DNA of 11,299 nucleotides, from NCBI GenBank assembly GCA_027886795.1, contig JAPCJU010000022.1:1-11299 (forward strand), written 5' to 3'. Every line of letters starts with the position of its first letter. Positions within the stretch are counted from its first letter, which is position 1. Of the stretch, positions 4,387-11,093 are shown piece after piece. This stretch comes from Nitrososphaerota archaeon (lineage in GTDB: Archaea; Thermoproteota; Nitrososphaeria; Nitrososphaerales; CADDZS01). The notes below the pieces were generated by a model. That model had not been told where the DNA came from. It ran no database searches and saw only the letters and a list, made by a program, of their open reading frames with translations. Both the position numbers and the translations under genes were made by a program.

Positions 4387-7218
4387 TTAGTCCCAGTACT
4401 TTTTGGTCTCGATGAATTTGAGCTTTGCTTCCAGAAGATCCTCGTAAAACTCTTCATCAGAATCGTGCATCCGCGATAGCACTCTTGCTGCCATCTGCGG
4501 ACCAACACCATAAACGCTCTGCGCGATGATTCCTTTCTTGCCATAAGCTAGAACGAGATCCGCCGATCTCCTAGTTTTTGACAAAATGTCATTTTCCTCC
4601 TTTGTGAGGTTCTGGACTTTCGATCTTTTCTTGATTAGAGCATTCGCAGTAAACCTCGCACCATAAAATATCACCGACAAGAGCTTCGAACCGCACTTTT
4701 CGCACGCCGGGAATTCAGGAAGATCTCCCACTCTGACGAATTCTTTCAGAAATCCGCAATCAAAGCAAAGCATGCTCATGACCTCCTTTGCAGCATGTGA
4801 TTTCATCGATTCTGTTGTACCGACAGCGGGTTCCGAAAAATCTTCGTCTTCTGCGTATCTGGACAGAATGTACATTGCTAGCGGACTGGGTTTTTCCGTT
4901 ATTACGGTCGATACGCGAATCTTGCCTTCTTCACATTCCTTTAGAATCTCTGTCGTTCTGGGGATATCGACCTTCGTCGCAAACGCTTCTCGCAAGGTCT
5001 CCTCATAAATCGGTGTAAACCTGAATTTTATTCCGAGCTCCTTCATCTCATCTCCGGACATCATCCTGCCTCGCTTCAAAGCGCCGAATCTCTCCGCGAT
5101 AAATTTCATCTCGTACCCGAATGGAAAGTGCTTTCGCAAAACTCCCTCGATGAAACCGGGCAAAGTATTGTCGTAATGGAATAATTTCTCGGCGAGTTGC
5201 TCTGTTTCGTATTCATCTGTTGATAATTCAATCAGGATTCGATATCCATCGCTCCACCAGTGTCTTACGAGGCCACCCATCCGGACGAGTATTTCTTCAA
5301 ACAGTTCACCCATAGTCGAATTAACCCTGTCACCCGCAGAAGTGTGAATGATGAGAAAATTCTTGAACCGCTCGACCACGAATCTTTTTTCTGTCGGCAC
5401 TCTAGAGACCTGAGCCTGTGCCCGTACTTCATCCACCACCTCGTTTCTCGCAGATTTTTCGGCGTTCCAATTTAGGGCAAATGTCAGATTGGAATCTTCT
5501 ATAGGCTTCTCTATGAGGGACTGGACCCTGTTTCTTTCGATTGCAACACCCCTCGCAACAGTTTCCGGGATCGGTATCATCTCTCCGTCCCAGCCTGGAA
5601 TTGCGGCGCTCGGATCGACAATAGGAGTCACGTAAACGAGATCTTCCTGGATAGATTCGATCTGCCACACCTTGCCCTTGATGATGAAGTGCACGCCCAC
5701 TTTGGCATGAAGCATCATGAACTCCTCCCCCAAGATGCCGACTTTCTTCTGTGTCGTCATGTCCAGAACGGAATACCTGCGTTCGTCACGGATCATGGAA
5801 AGATTCTCAAAATAGTATTCACGGCATTTCCTTCTCCTGGTAATTCGGTCGTTGTCGAGCGTGAGATAACCCATTTTTTCCATGAAGGTCACAACTGAAA
5901 GCAGTGAGTTCTTTGTCAGCGACTTGAACGAAAACGACCTGTGCGAGATCTCGATCACCTCGTCAATCGAAATCTCTCCGTACTCCATGAGCAGTCCCGC
6001 GACTTGGTGAGAAAGCACATCCAGAGGTGATTCATGAATCAGGGTTGGCTCCAGATGTTTTGCGAGAGCTTCGTTGGAGATTGAAATGGATTCAAGCGCG
6101 TCTTCAGGACTGACGGAGAGGATTATCCCTTCCGATTTTCGCAAAAGCGTGTGACCAGACCTGCCGACCCTTTGAATCAGAGAATTAACCTGCCTGGGTG
6201 ACATGTATTGTATGACAAGATCTACGGATCCAATGTCGATCCCGAGTTCTAGGGTGGCCGTCGAAACCATTGCTCTAATAGTTCCATCTTTGAATTCCTG
6301 TTCAACCCTTTCGCGTTCTTCCCTCGGAAGAGATCCGTGGTGAACTCCAGCTTTGATTCCGAGCATTCCGAGCCTAGAACCCAGCTCTTCAGCCGTCGTC
6401 CTGCTGTTGACAAAAATCAGAGTTCGATCGTGCCCCTCGATGAGATCCATTATTCGTTGAATTCGCGCAACAGTGTTGGGAGTTACAAATAGTTCTCTTG
6501 ATTGTAAATCGTCCTCCTTGGTGGGGATCGGCATTTCGACTGCGTACTCTGCGATTTTCCGAATTTGGCTAGTGTCGACAATTCTAAAACTCCTTTTCTC
6601 GCCACAGAGAAACCTCGCGACTTCGTCAGGATTTCCGACGGTCGCTGAAAGACCGATCCGCTGGAAGCCGGTTCCGACCAGTTTCTCGAGCCTTTCGAGG
6701 CCGAAAGACAATTGTGAGCCCCTCCTGTCGTTTGCGAGTTGGTGTATCTCGTCAACAACCAGATATCTGAGGCTCTTCAGATTGGTTCGCAGCCTGGATC
6801 CGACCAGAAGGACTTGCAGTGTTTCCGGGGTGGTGATCAGTATGTCGGGCGGGTGAAGGGCCTGTCTTCTCCTTTCGCTCTGGGGCGTATCGCCGTGCCT
6901 GATTTCGACCGTTAGACCAAGCAGCTTTGCCCAGTGGCTGATTCTCTTCAGCATATCCCTGTTCAAAGCTCGCAGAGGAGTGATGTAGAGCGCCTTCGTG
7001 CCGAAGCTTCCCGGATCTTTCTTGATTTTTTCAAAAACCGGGAGCAGTGCAGCTTCAGTTTTTCCAGATCCGGTGGGAGAAATTATCAGCACATTTTCTC
7101 CTGAAAGTATGGCGGGTATCGCGACCGTCTGAACCGGAGTTTCCCTTTCGAATCCGAGGCCGGAAATTATATCTCGGATTTCCTTGGATAGAAATTCAAA
7201 GGAAGGCTTTTCCAACAT
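4387..7218 (-). CDS. Lhr-type SF2 DNA/RNA helicase with C-terminal zinc ribbon
   Basis: Large ATP-dependent superfamily 2 helicase of the Lhr group (943 residues), implicated in DNA repair or RNA-DNA hybrid handling. RecA-like domain 1 holds TPVQTVAIPAI (Q-motif region), the Walker A PTGSGKT at 48-54, DEIH at 156-159 and SAT at 191-193. Domain 2 has IFVNSRTTAEELG near 268, STATLELGIDIG near 319 and QRVGRSGH at 349-356. Winged-helix and Lhr-core regions follow. Near the C terminus a zinc ribbon, C818-x2-C821-x17-C839-x2-C842, precedes a conserved-looking tail (LAYGKKGIIAQSVYGVGPQM, then EFYEDLLEAKLKF). ATG at 7218 gives a normal length, and the first residues lead directly into the Q region. 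A zinc-ribbon gene follows at once on the same strand. I cannot assign an aLhr1/aLhr2 subgroup from memory. Confidence 0.93.
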   Translation of the reverse strand: MLEKPSFEFLSKEIRDIISGLGFERETPVQTVAIPAILSGENVLIISPTGSGKTEAALLPVFEKIKKDPGSFGTKALYITPLRALNRDMLKRISHWAKLLGLTVEIRHGDTPQSERRRQALHPPDILITTPETLQVLLVGSRLRTNLKSLRYLVVDEIHQLANDRRGSQLSFGLERLEKLVGTGFQRIGLSATVGNPDEVARFLCGEKRSFRIVDTSQIRKIAEYAVEMPIPTKEDDLQSRELFVTPNTVARIQRIMDLIEGHDRTLIFVNSRTTAEELGSRLGMLGIKAGVHHGSLPREERERVEQEFKDGTIRAMVSTATLELGIDIGSVDLVIQYMSPRQVNSLIQRVGRSGHTLLRKSEGIILSVSPEDALESISISNEALAKHLEPTLIHESPLDVLSHQVAGLLMEYGEISIDEVIEISHRSFSFKSLTKNSLLSVVTFMEKMGYLTLDNDRITRRRKCREYYFENLSMIRDERRYSVLDMTTQKKVGILGEEFMMLHAKVGVHFIIKGKVWQIESIQEDLVYVTPIVDPSAAIPGWDGEMIPIPETVARGVAIERNRVQSLIEKPIEDSNLTFALNWNAEKSARNEVVDEVRAQAQVSRVPTEKRFVVERFKNFLIIHTSAGDRVNSTMGELFEEILVRMGGLVRHWWSDGYRILIELSTDEYETEQLAEKLFHYDNTLPGFIEGVLRKHFPFGYEMKFIAERFGALKRGRMMSGDEMKELGIKFRFTPIYEETLREAFATKVDIPRTTEILKECEEGKIRVSTVITEKPSPLAMYILSRYAEDEDFSEPAVGTTESMKSHAAKEVMSMLCFDCGFLKEFVRVGDLPEFPACEKCGSKLLSVIFYGARFTANALIKKRSKVQNLTKEENDILSKTRRSADLVLAYGKKGIIAQSVYGVGPQMAARVLSRMHDSDEEFYEDLLEAKLKFIETKKYWD

Positions 7219-7256
7219 TATCTACTTTTTCTTGGGCGGATAGAGCAGAATCTCCA

Positions 7257-7265
7257 ATTTAATAA
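7257..7265 (-). promoter_or_regulatory. TATA-like element before the Lhr helicase
   Basis: The minus strand reads CTTATTAAATT across this site, about 40 bases before the helicase ATG. A start of transcription near 7235 would leave a short leader. No Shine-Dalgarno sequence is visible before the ATG. Confidence 0.4.
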
Positions 7266-7306
7266 GCAATCATGTTAGAGACCGCCGGAAGATGAAAAGA
7301 CAAGCT

Positions 7307-7324
7307 CGAAAGGGTAAGCTTAAG
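7307..7324 (+). promoter_or_regulatory. BRE/TATA-like promoter of the small DUF gene
   Basis: CGAAA at 7307-7311, resembling a TFB recognition element, is followed by TAAGCTTAAG at 7315-7324. The spacing predicts transcription from about 7347-7350, so the message for the ATG at 7350 would be leaderless. It is a match by pattern only; the TATA-like core is not a strong one. Confidence 0.35.
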
Positions 7325-7349
7325 CGATAGCTAATCGAATAATCGTACC

Positions 7350-7706
7350 ATGAGTTCGTCTGGCTCAAGTCCAACCAAGAGCGTCGCCGATATCCTGAGA
7401 AGCGTACCGGATGAGAATGCGTTTTACTTTTACAGGGGAGAAGGATCTCCTTCGGGACTGAAAGCGACGAGTCTTCGCGAGTTTCTCGCGCAGGTAGAAA
7501 TTGCAGATCCAAATTCGCTGCAGTATCACGCCAGACGAGGGGATTTTGAAAAATGGGTGCGAATGCTTGGGGATCCGACACTTGCAAAGCAGCTGCAAAC
7601 TGTTTCATCCCAGGAACTGAGCCCCGAGGAATTGAAGTCGAAGATGTTGCGAGTGATACGAATGCGAGTCGGTAAACTCCGCAAGCTCGCCCACGAATCT
7701 GAATAA
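7350..7706 (+). CDS. Small uncharacterised protein, DUF5752-like
   Basis: Soluble protein of 118 residues with no signal peptide, membrane segment or cysteine. It contains VADILRSVPDENAFYFYRG (near residues 12-30), KATSLREFLAQV and LQYHARRGDFEKWVRMLGD, and ends in a basic helix with KMLRVIRMRVGKLRKLA. From memory this pattern, especially the F-Y-F-Y-R and H-x-R-R-G-D-F-E-K-W segments, matches the DUF5752 family, which has no assigned function; in some archaea it occurs fused to sugar-related enzymes, here it stands alone. ATG at 7350 is the first start, at the expected distance from a promoter-like element. It is transcribed away from the helicase gene, 131 bases between starts. After the stop, a T-rich stretch follows. 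Coding status is sure; family name is moderately sure; function unknown. Confidence 0.82.
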   Translation: MSSSGSSPTKSVADILRSVPDENAFYFYRGEGSPSGLKATSLREFLAQVEIADPNSLQYHARRGDFEKWVRMLGDPTLAKQLQTVSSQELSPEELKSKMLRVIRMRVGKLRKLAHESE

Positions 7707-7739
7707 CTTTCGCTGATATCGATAAACCCAATTAGATCA

Positions 7740-7745
7740 TTTTTC
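7740..7745 (+). terminator. T-run after the small DUF gene
   Basis: A run of T at 7740-7744 lies 33 bases after the stop codon, followed by a pyrimidine-rich stretch. It fits a U-rich archaeal terminator, but is short. Confidence 0.3.
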
Positions 7746-7759
7746 CCTCCGCTTGCGAT

Positions 7760-7855
7760 CCCCCCTCGGGGGGCCCTAGTCGTTCCATGCTTATGCAAAA
7801 GCTCTTTGTCTGGACAGCTTGAAACGAGCTGAACGGTACAAAAATATGCACCGTT
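7760..7855. other. Cluster of inverted repeats in gene-free DNA
   Basis: Three inverted repeats lie in sequence. Six C at 7760-7765 face six G at 7768-7773, giving at least a five-pair GC stem around CTCG. AGCTC at 7800-7804 pairs with GAGCT at 7826-7830. AACGGT at 7832-7837 pairs with ACCGTT at 7850-7855, with a further CA/TG pair inside. The neighbouring DNA has no reading frame with coding character. It could be a structured transcript or leader, a terminator complex, or chance; strand of any transcript is unknown. This accounts for the first half of the 315-base gap between 7707 and 8021. Confidence 0.4.
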
Positions 7856-7935
7856 GCTTGGACGCGGGGAAAACGGCATAATAAATCAATGAGGAAAATA
7901 TGTACTATACAAATTGGAAATAGTGTACTTTCACA

Positions 7936-8001
7936 AACTGTTAAACTGTCTGCTATTACAATAACTGTTCGGCATTTCGAATTACTGTAATGTTGCAGTA
8001 A
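7936..8001. promoter_or_regulatory. AACTGT repeats and dyad upstream of the PAC2 gene
   Basis: AACTGT occurs at 7936-7941, 7944-7949 and 7963-7968. Just downstream an almost perfect dyad, TTACTG at 7982-7987 and CAGTAA at 7996-8001, has a centre that continues to pair (TAA with TTG, one wobble). It lies immediately upstream of a TATA-like element, where an archaeal activator or repressor would bind. The second half of the 7707-8021 gap is AT-rich and otherwise empty. Confidence 0.4.
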
Positions 8002-8008
8002 CTTTCTC

Positions 8009-8017
8009 CTTATAACG
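8009..8017 (+). promoter_or_regulatory. TATA-like element before the PAC2 gene
   Basis: CTTATAACG gives a good TATA match. Transcription would begin near 8038, downstream of the TTG at 8022, which argues that the true PAC2 start is one of the later TTG or GTG codons at 8076-8100. Confidence 0.5.
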
Positions 8018-8021
8018 TTTC

Positions 8022-8852
8022 TTGATTACGAGCCAGCTTTGCGGCCAAAAAGATTCTAAGCTAAAACAAATATGCTTGGATTCCTTGAAATTGACTCAAG
8101 TGAAGTCTTTGTTGCCTAATCATCTGTTTGATACTGTAGTCGAGTTCGAAAAAACCGATTTCCATGAACCGGTTGTTTTTGGAGGGTTCGTCGGGCCGGG
8201 CCTTGTTGGATTGGTTTGCGCCGGTTACATGATCGAAAAATTGAATCTTCACGAGATCGCTCACGTTCGCTCGCAGCACATCCCCCCCGTCGCGGTCTTT
8301 GTGGGTGCCAAGCTTCGACACCCGTTCAGAATCTATAGCGACGATTCTGGCAAGACAGTTGTCATGATATGTGAAATGCCAATTGATATTGAGGGCCTGT
8401 ACGAGATTTCTTTAGTATTGCTTGATTGGATAGAGGGGATCCGTGCCCGCGAGATTGTGATCCTGGACGGAGTTGGGGTTTCTGGAATTCCTGACCAGAG
8501 GGTCGCTTACAGCGTAGCCAATGAATCTAGGATGAAGGAGTTAGAGCAAAAAGGCATCACCGCGATTCAAACTGCCATGATAGGCGGTATCGGTGGTGCT
8601 CTCTTGAATCAGAGCCTGACTCGAAGGATAAGCGGCGTATCTTTGCTCACTACGGCGTCGATTGAGCTGCCCGACCCCGGTGCGGCCCTTACCCTCATAA
8701 AGTCGATCAATCAGATCTACGGCTTGGGAATACCAACCGCTGATCTCGAACAAAACGTCGAAAGACTCAATGAACGCCTAAACGCCCTTGCCGATCAATA
8801 CAGGAAACTGAACGATCAACTTCCGGAAAGCGACAAGCGACCATACGCCTGA
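8022..8852 (+). CDS. PAC2-family proteasome assembly chaperone/activator-like protein
   Basis: Cytoplasmic protein of the PAC2 family (archaeal PbaA/PbaB-like relatives of eukaryotic proteasome assembly chaperones). The 276-residue frame holds FDTVVEFEKTD, the glycine-rich GGFVGPGLVG at 54-63, REIVILDGVGVSGIPDQR at 143-160 and MIGGIGGALLNQSL near 186-199. Residues about 241-266 form a probable coiled coil. The last three residues are Pro-Tyr-Ala, a penultimate tyrosine like the HbYX tails that dock into 20S proteasome pockets. No ATG is available: candidate starts are TTG 8022, 8076, 8085, 8091 and GTG 8100. The TATA-like element at 8009-8017 disfavours 8022; the domain itself starts near 8106. 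The coordinates given are the outer limit. Gamma-glutamyltransferase follows 28 bases later on the same strand, so the two are probably co-transcribed. Confidence 0.88.
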   Translation: MITSQLCGQKDSKLKQICLDSLKLTQVKSLLPNHLFDTVVEFEKTDFHEPVVFGGFVGPGLVGLVCAGYMIEKLNLHEIAHVRSQHIPPVAVFVGAKLRHPFRIYSDDSGKTVVMICEMPIDIEGLYEISLVLLDWIEGIRAREIVILDGVGVSGIPDQRVAYSVANESRMKELEQKGITAIQTAMIGGIGGALLNQSLTRRISGVSLLTTASIELPDPGAALTLIKSINQIYGLGIPTADLEQNVERLNERLNALADQYRKLNDQLPESDKRPYA

Positions 8853-8880
8853 TCGCAGCCTAAATTCGAGGCCTGCATTG

Positions 8881-10443
8881 ATGAGCTCCCGCTCGACGGT
8901 TATGGTCAAGAATGCCATCGTTTCCTCATCGCACGAACTGGCCTCATTCTGGGGAGCAAACACTCTACAGAGAGGGGGAAATGTCGTCGACGCTGCCCTC
9001 GCAACCAGCGCGGTTCTAACTGTCGTCCAGAACAACATGTGCGGATTGGGCGGAGACCTCTTTGCCCTCATGAAAATCAATGGCAAAATCACCGAGATAA
9101 ATGGGAGCGGAAGAGCCGCATCGGCTTCAACTATCGAATCTTTTACAAAAAAAGGCCTCAAGCAAATTCCTTCCCGCGGGCCGCTTGCGGCAATCACTGT
9201 TCCTGGCATAGTACACGCTTGGGGAGAACTTTCAAAATATGCCACGATGGAACTCAAGGATTTGCTCGCGCCCGCAGTGAAGTATGCGGAAACAGGATTT
9301 CCGATTACTGAGAAATACGCAGGATCGATTCGTGCATCCCAGAATTCGTTAGGGAACTTTGGAGAATGGAGACGGATTTTCATTCCGGGGGGACTGTTTC
9401 CTAGTCGCGGGGATCTCTTTATCCAGAAAGATCTTGCTAACTCGCTAAGAGCGATAATTGAACGAGGTCCCGAGGACTTTTACAAGGGAGAGCTCTCCGA
9501 ACGACTTGTAGAAGGGATCGCTGATCAAGGAGGAATCCTCAATTCTGACGATTTTGCAGATCATGAATCGACCTGGAATACCAATCCGATTTCTACGGAA
9601 TACCGCGGGGTGAAAATTTTCGAAACTTCGCCAAACAGCCAGGGAGCCACGATCTTGCTTTGGCTGAACATGCTTGAATCATTTGATCTAGTGGCGTTTG
9701 ATTCCGAAAAAGTTTCGAAGCTTCTGATCGATACCTGTCTCAGAGCCTACGCCGAGCGAGCAAGATCCATAGCTGATCCAAAATTTTTTCCTTTGCCTAG
9801 AGACTTCACATCCAAGAGTTTTGCGCAAGAGGTCTTGAATTCTGAACGTCTGGACATTCATCTTAAGGATGCAGAACCGCCCGACGGCGATACGACTTAC
9901 TTCGCGGTCGCCGATCAAGAGGGTAATTGTATGTCAGTTATCCAGAGCAATTACATGGGTTTTGGATCCGGCTTGGTCCCGAAAGGAACAGGAACTGTAA
10001 TTCATAACAGAGGTTGTTATTTCTCCCTTGATCACTCTCATCATAACTCACTTTCGCCCGGCAAGCGGACATTCCACACTCTTTGTGCATCGCTTGGTGA
10101 AAAAGATGGAGAGACCAATTTTGCAGTAGGAACCATGGGTGGGGATGTTCAACCGCAGATTAATGTTCAACTTATGACACAACTGATCGATTTCAATAAA
10201 GATCTTCAGAGAGCTATCGATCAACCACGATGGATTATCCCGATGACGATTTATGAAAGGCCGACAACGATCTATTGCGAATTTGAACCCTATGACGCCC
10301 TAACATTGTCTGGTCGTTTGAGGGTCGAACGATTAGGTGGACTTTCTTCCATGGCCGGCCACGCGCAAGCCGTCTACAGAACACAAGATGGATTATTTGG
10401 GGCAGCTGACCCCAGAGGGGATGGCGCGAGTGTGGGTTTCTAA
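8881..10443 (+). CDS. ggt: Gamma-glutamyltransferase-family Ntn-hydrolase
   Basis: Self-processing N-terminal-nucleophile hydrolase of the gamma-glutamyltransferase family (520 residues), which cleaves or transfers gamma-glutamyl groups, as in glutathione or similar thiols; related members are acylases. The large-subunit part has GGNVVDAALATSAVL near 32-46, NNMCGLGGDLFAL near 51-63, NGSGRAA with the probable substrate-carboxylate arginine at 78, and SRGPLAAITVPG. The expected cleavage point is D337/T338, where Thr338 becomes the nucleophile; the next residues are T-Y-F-A-V-A-D rather than the T-H-Y/F of classical enzymes. TMGGDVQPQ near 418-425 supplies the catalytic-site glycines. There is no signal peptide, so it should act in the cytoplasm. 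ATG 8881 follows GAGG by nine bases; TTG 8878 is an alternative. It follows the PAC2 gene closely, and physiological substrate is not determinable here. Confidence 0.92.
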   Translation: MSSRSTVMVKNAIVSSSHELASFWGANTLQRGGNVVDAALATSAVLTVVQNNMCGLGGDLFALMKINGKITEINGSGRAASASTIESFTKKGLKQIPSRGPLAAITVPGIVHAWGELSKYATMELKDLLAPAVKYAETGFPITEKYAGSIRASQNSLGNFGEWRRIFIPGGLFPSRGDLFIQKDLANSLRAIIERGPEDFYKGELSERLVEGIADQGGILNSDDFADHESTWNTNPISTEYRGVKIFETSPNSQGATILLWLNMLESFDLVAFDSEKVSKLLIDTCLRAYAERARSIADPKFFPLPRDFTSKSFAQEVLNSERLDIHLKDAEPPDGDTTYFAVADQEGNCMSVIQSNYMGFGSGLVPKGTGTVIHNRGCYFSLDHSHHNSLSPGKRTFHTLCASLGEKDGETNFAVGTMGGDVQPQINVQLMTQLIDFNKDLQRAIDQPRWIIPMTIYERPTTIYCEFEPYDALTLSGRLRVERLGGLSSMAGHAQAVYRTQDGLFGAADPRGDGASVGF

Positions 10444-10446
10444 AAA

Positions 10447-10461
10447 TTGATTTCCAATCAA
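10447..10461. terminator. Hairpin at the convergent gene ends
   Basis: TTGATT-TCC-AATCAA is a perfect six-base-pair inverted repeat covering the stop codon of the CBS gene and the 14-base gap to the gamma-glutamyltransferase stop. On the minus strand it is followed by TTTTT, so it suits termination of the CBS gene; on the plus strand only A-rich sequence follows. Confidence 0.35.
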
Positions 10462-10931
10462 AATGGACTTTGCAGCCGGGCGATCTGTGCCGAAACTCTG
10501 TTGATGTATTCCTCCAGTCTGGATAGGATCGTTTTCGAAGTAATCACTCCGACCAGTCTGTCTCTTTCCATGACCAGTATTCTTCTGATGCCCTTCTCCG
10601 CCATCAACTTTGAGACAGCGTCAATGCCCAAATTCCCCTGAACCGTAACGAGGTTTTCAGTCATTATCTCCTTCAAGTTGACTGTAGCTGCACTTTTGCC
10701 TTCGGCAACGATCTTTGAAAGGTAATCCCACTCTGTCACTATTCCGTATGGCTTTCCATCTTTGATGATGATTGCAAATCCATGTTTCTTTTCTTTCATC
10801 AATTTCGCTGCCTCCAGCGCAGAAGTATCCGGGGTTAACGAAATGAAATCAGATTCCACAATGTCTTTCGCATAAAGAACCATCTGGTCGTCCATCTCCT
10901 CAGTTTGAATTGCTTGACTCCCAACACTCAC
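10458..10931 (-). CDS. Paired-CBS-domain protein
   Basis: Small soluble protein (157 residues) made of one tandem CBS pair, a Bateman module that usually binds adenine nucleotides and senses energy state. CBS1 spans about 20-75 (VLYAKDIVESDFISLTPDTS to KPYGIVTEWDYLSKI), CBS2 about 84-140 (VNLKEIMTENLVTVQGN to RLVGVITSKTILSRL). The motif G-I-V-T-E-W-D in CBS1 keeps the aspartate that commonly binds ribose; the equivalent G-V-I-T-S-K-T in CBS2 lacks it. No catalytic or DNA-binding domain is attached, so it may regulate a partner or act as a free sensor. GTG 10931 gives the longest frame; ATG 10895 follows GAGGAG too closely, ATG 10883 at a better distance. A TATA-like element about 30 bases upstream favours GTG. 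The gene converges on the gamma-glutamyltransferase gene. Confidence 0.88.
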   Translation of the reverse strand: MSVGSQAIQTEEMDDQMVLYAKDIVESDFISLTPDTSALEAAKLMKEKKHGFAIIIKDGKPYGIVTEWDYLSKIVAEGKSAATVNLKEIMTENLVTVQGNLGIDAVSKLMAEKGIRRILVMERDRLVGVITSKTILSRLEEYINRVSAQIARLQSPF

Positions 10932-10956
10932 CGCAATAAAAACGAATTCCTTTTGC

Positions 10957-10966
10957 GTTGTATAGT
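10957..10966 (-). promoter_or_regulatory. TATA-like element before the CBS gene
   Basis: The minus strand reads ACTATACAA here. Transcription would begin near 10935, only a few bases before the GTG at 10931, consistent with a near-leaderless message. A second T-rich element, TTTTTATT, lies nearer the gene. Confidence 0.4.
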
Positions 10967-11053
10967 GTCAAAGGTATATCCTGAAAATATTCTATTTTAC
11001 ATTGAATACTCGGAGTTATGGTCAACACACTGCTGTCGCCGGTCCGAGTCTAA

Positions 11054-11062
11054 CCTTTTATT
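11054..11062 (+). promoter_or_regulatory. TATA-like element before the aminopeptidase gene
   Basis: CCTTTTATT lies about 36 bases upstream of ATG 11094, giving a predicted start near 11085. The ATG at 11064 would be upstream of that start, so 11094 is preferred for translation. Confidence 0.35.
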
Positions 11063-11093
11063 CATGGAACCGCGTCGTCTGTTTGAATATTCA

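Noticed and set aside
7270..7731. 153-residue minus-strand frame opposite the small DUF gene
   Set aside because: The plus-strand frame has clear family-like conserved segments and a suitable promoter; the minus frame has none.
7881..7900. GAGGAAA-like sequence resembling an RNase P RNA core element
   Set aside because: The following bases do not match and the surrounding region lacks the other conserved elements and the needed length.
7889..7990. 33-residue plus-strand frame in the gap before PAC2
   Set aside because: It covers the AACTGT repeats and part of the dyad, has no ribosome-binding site and no recognisable motif; regulatory DNA is the better reading.
8778..9383. 201-residue minus-strand frame opposite the PAC2 end and ggt start
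   Set aside because: It is a shadow of the gamma-glutamyltransferase gene, with low-complexity proline/serine content and no recognisable domain.
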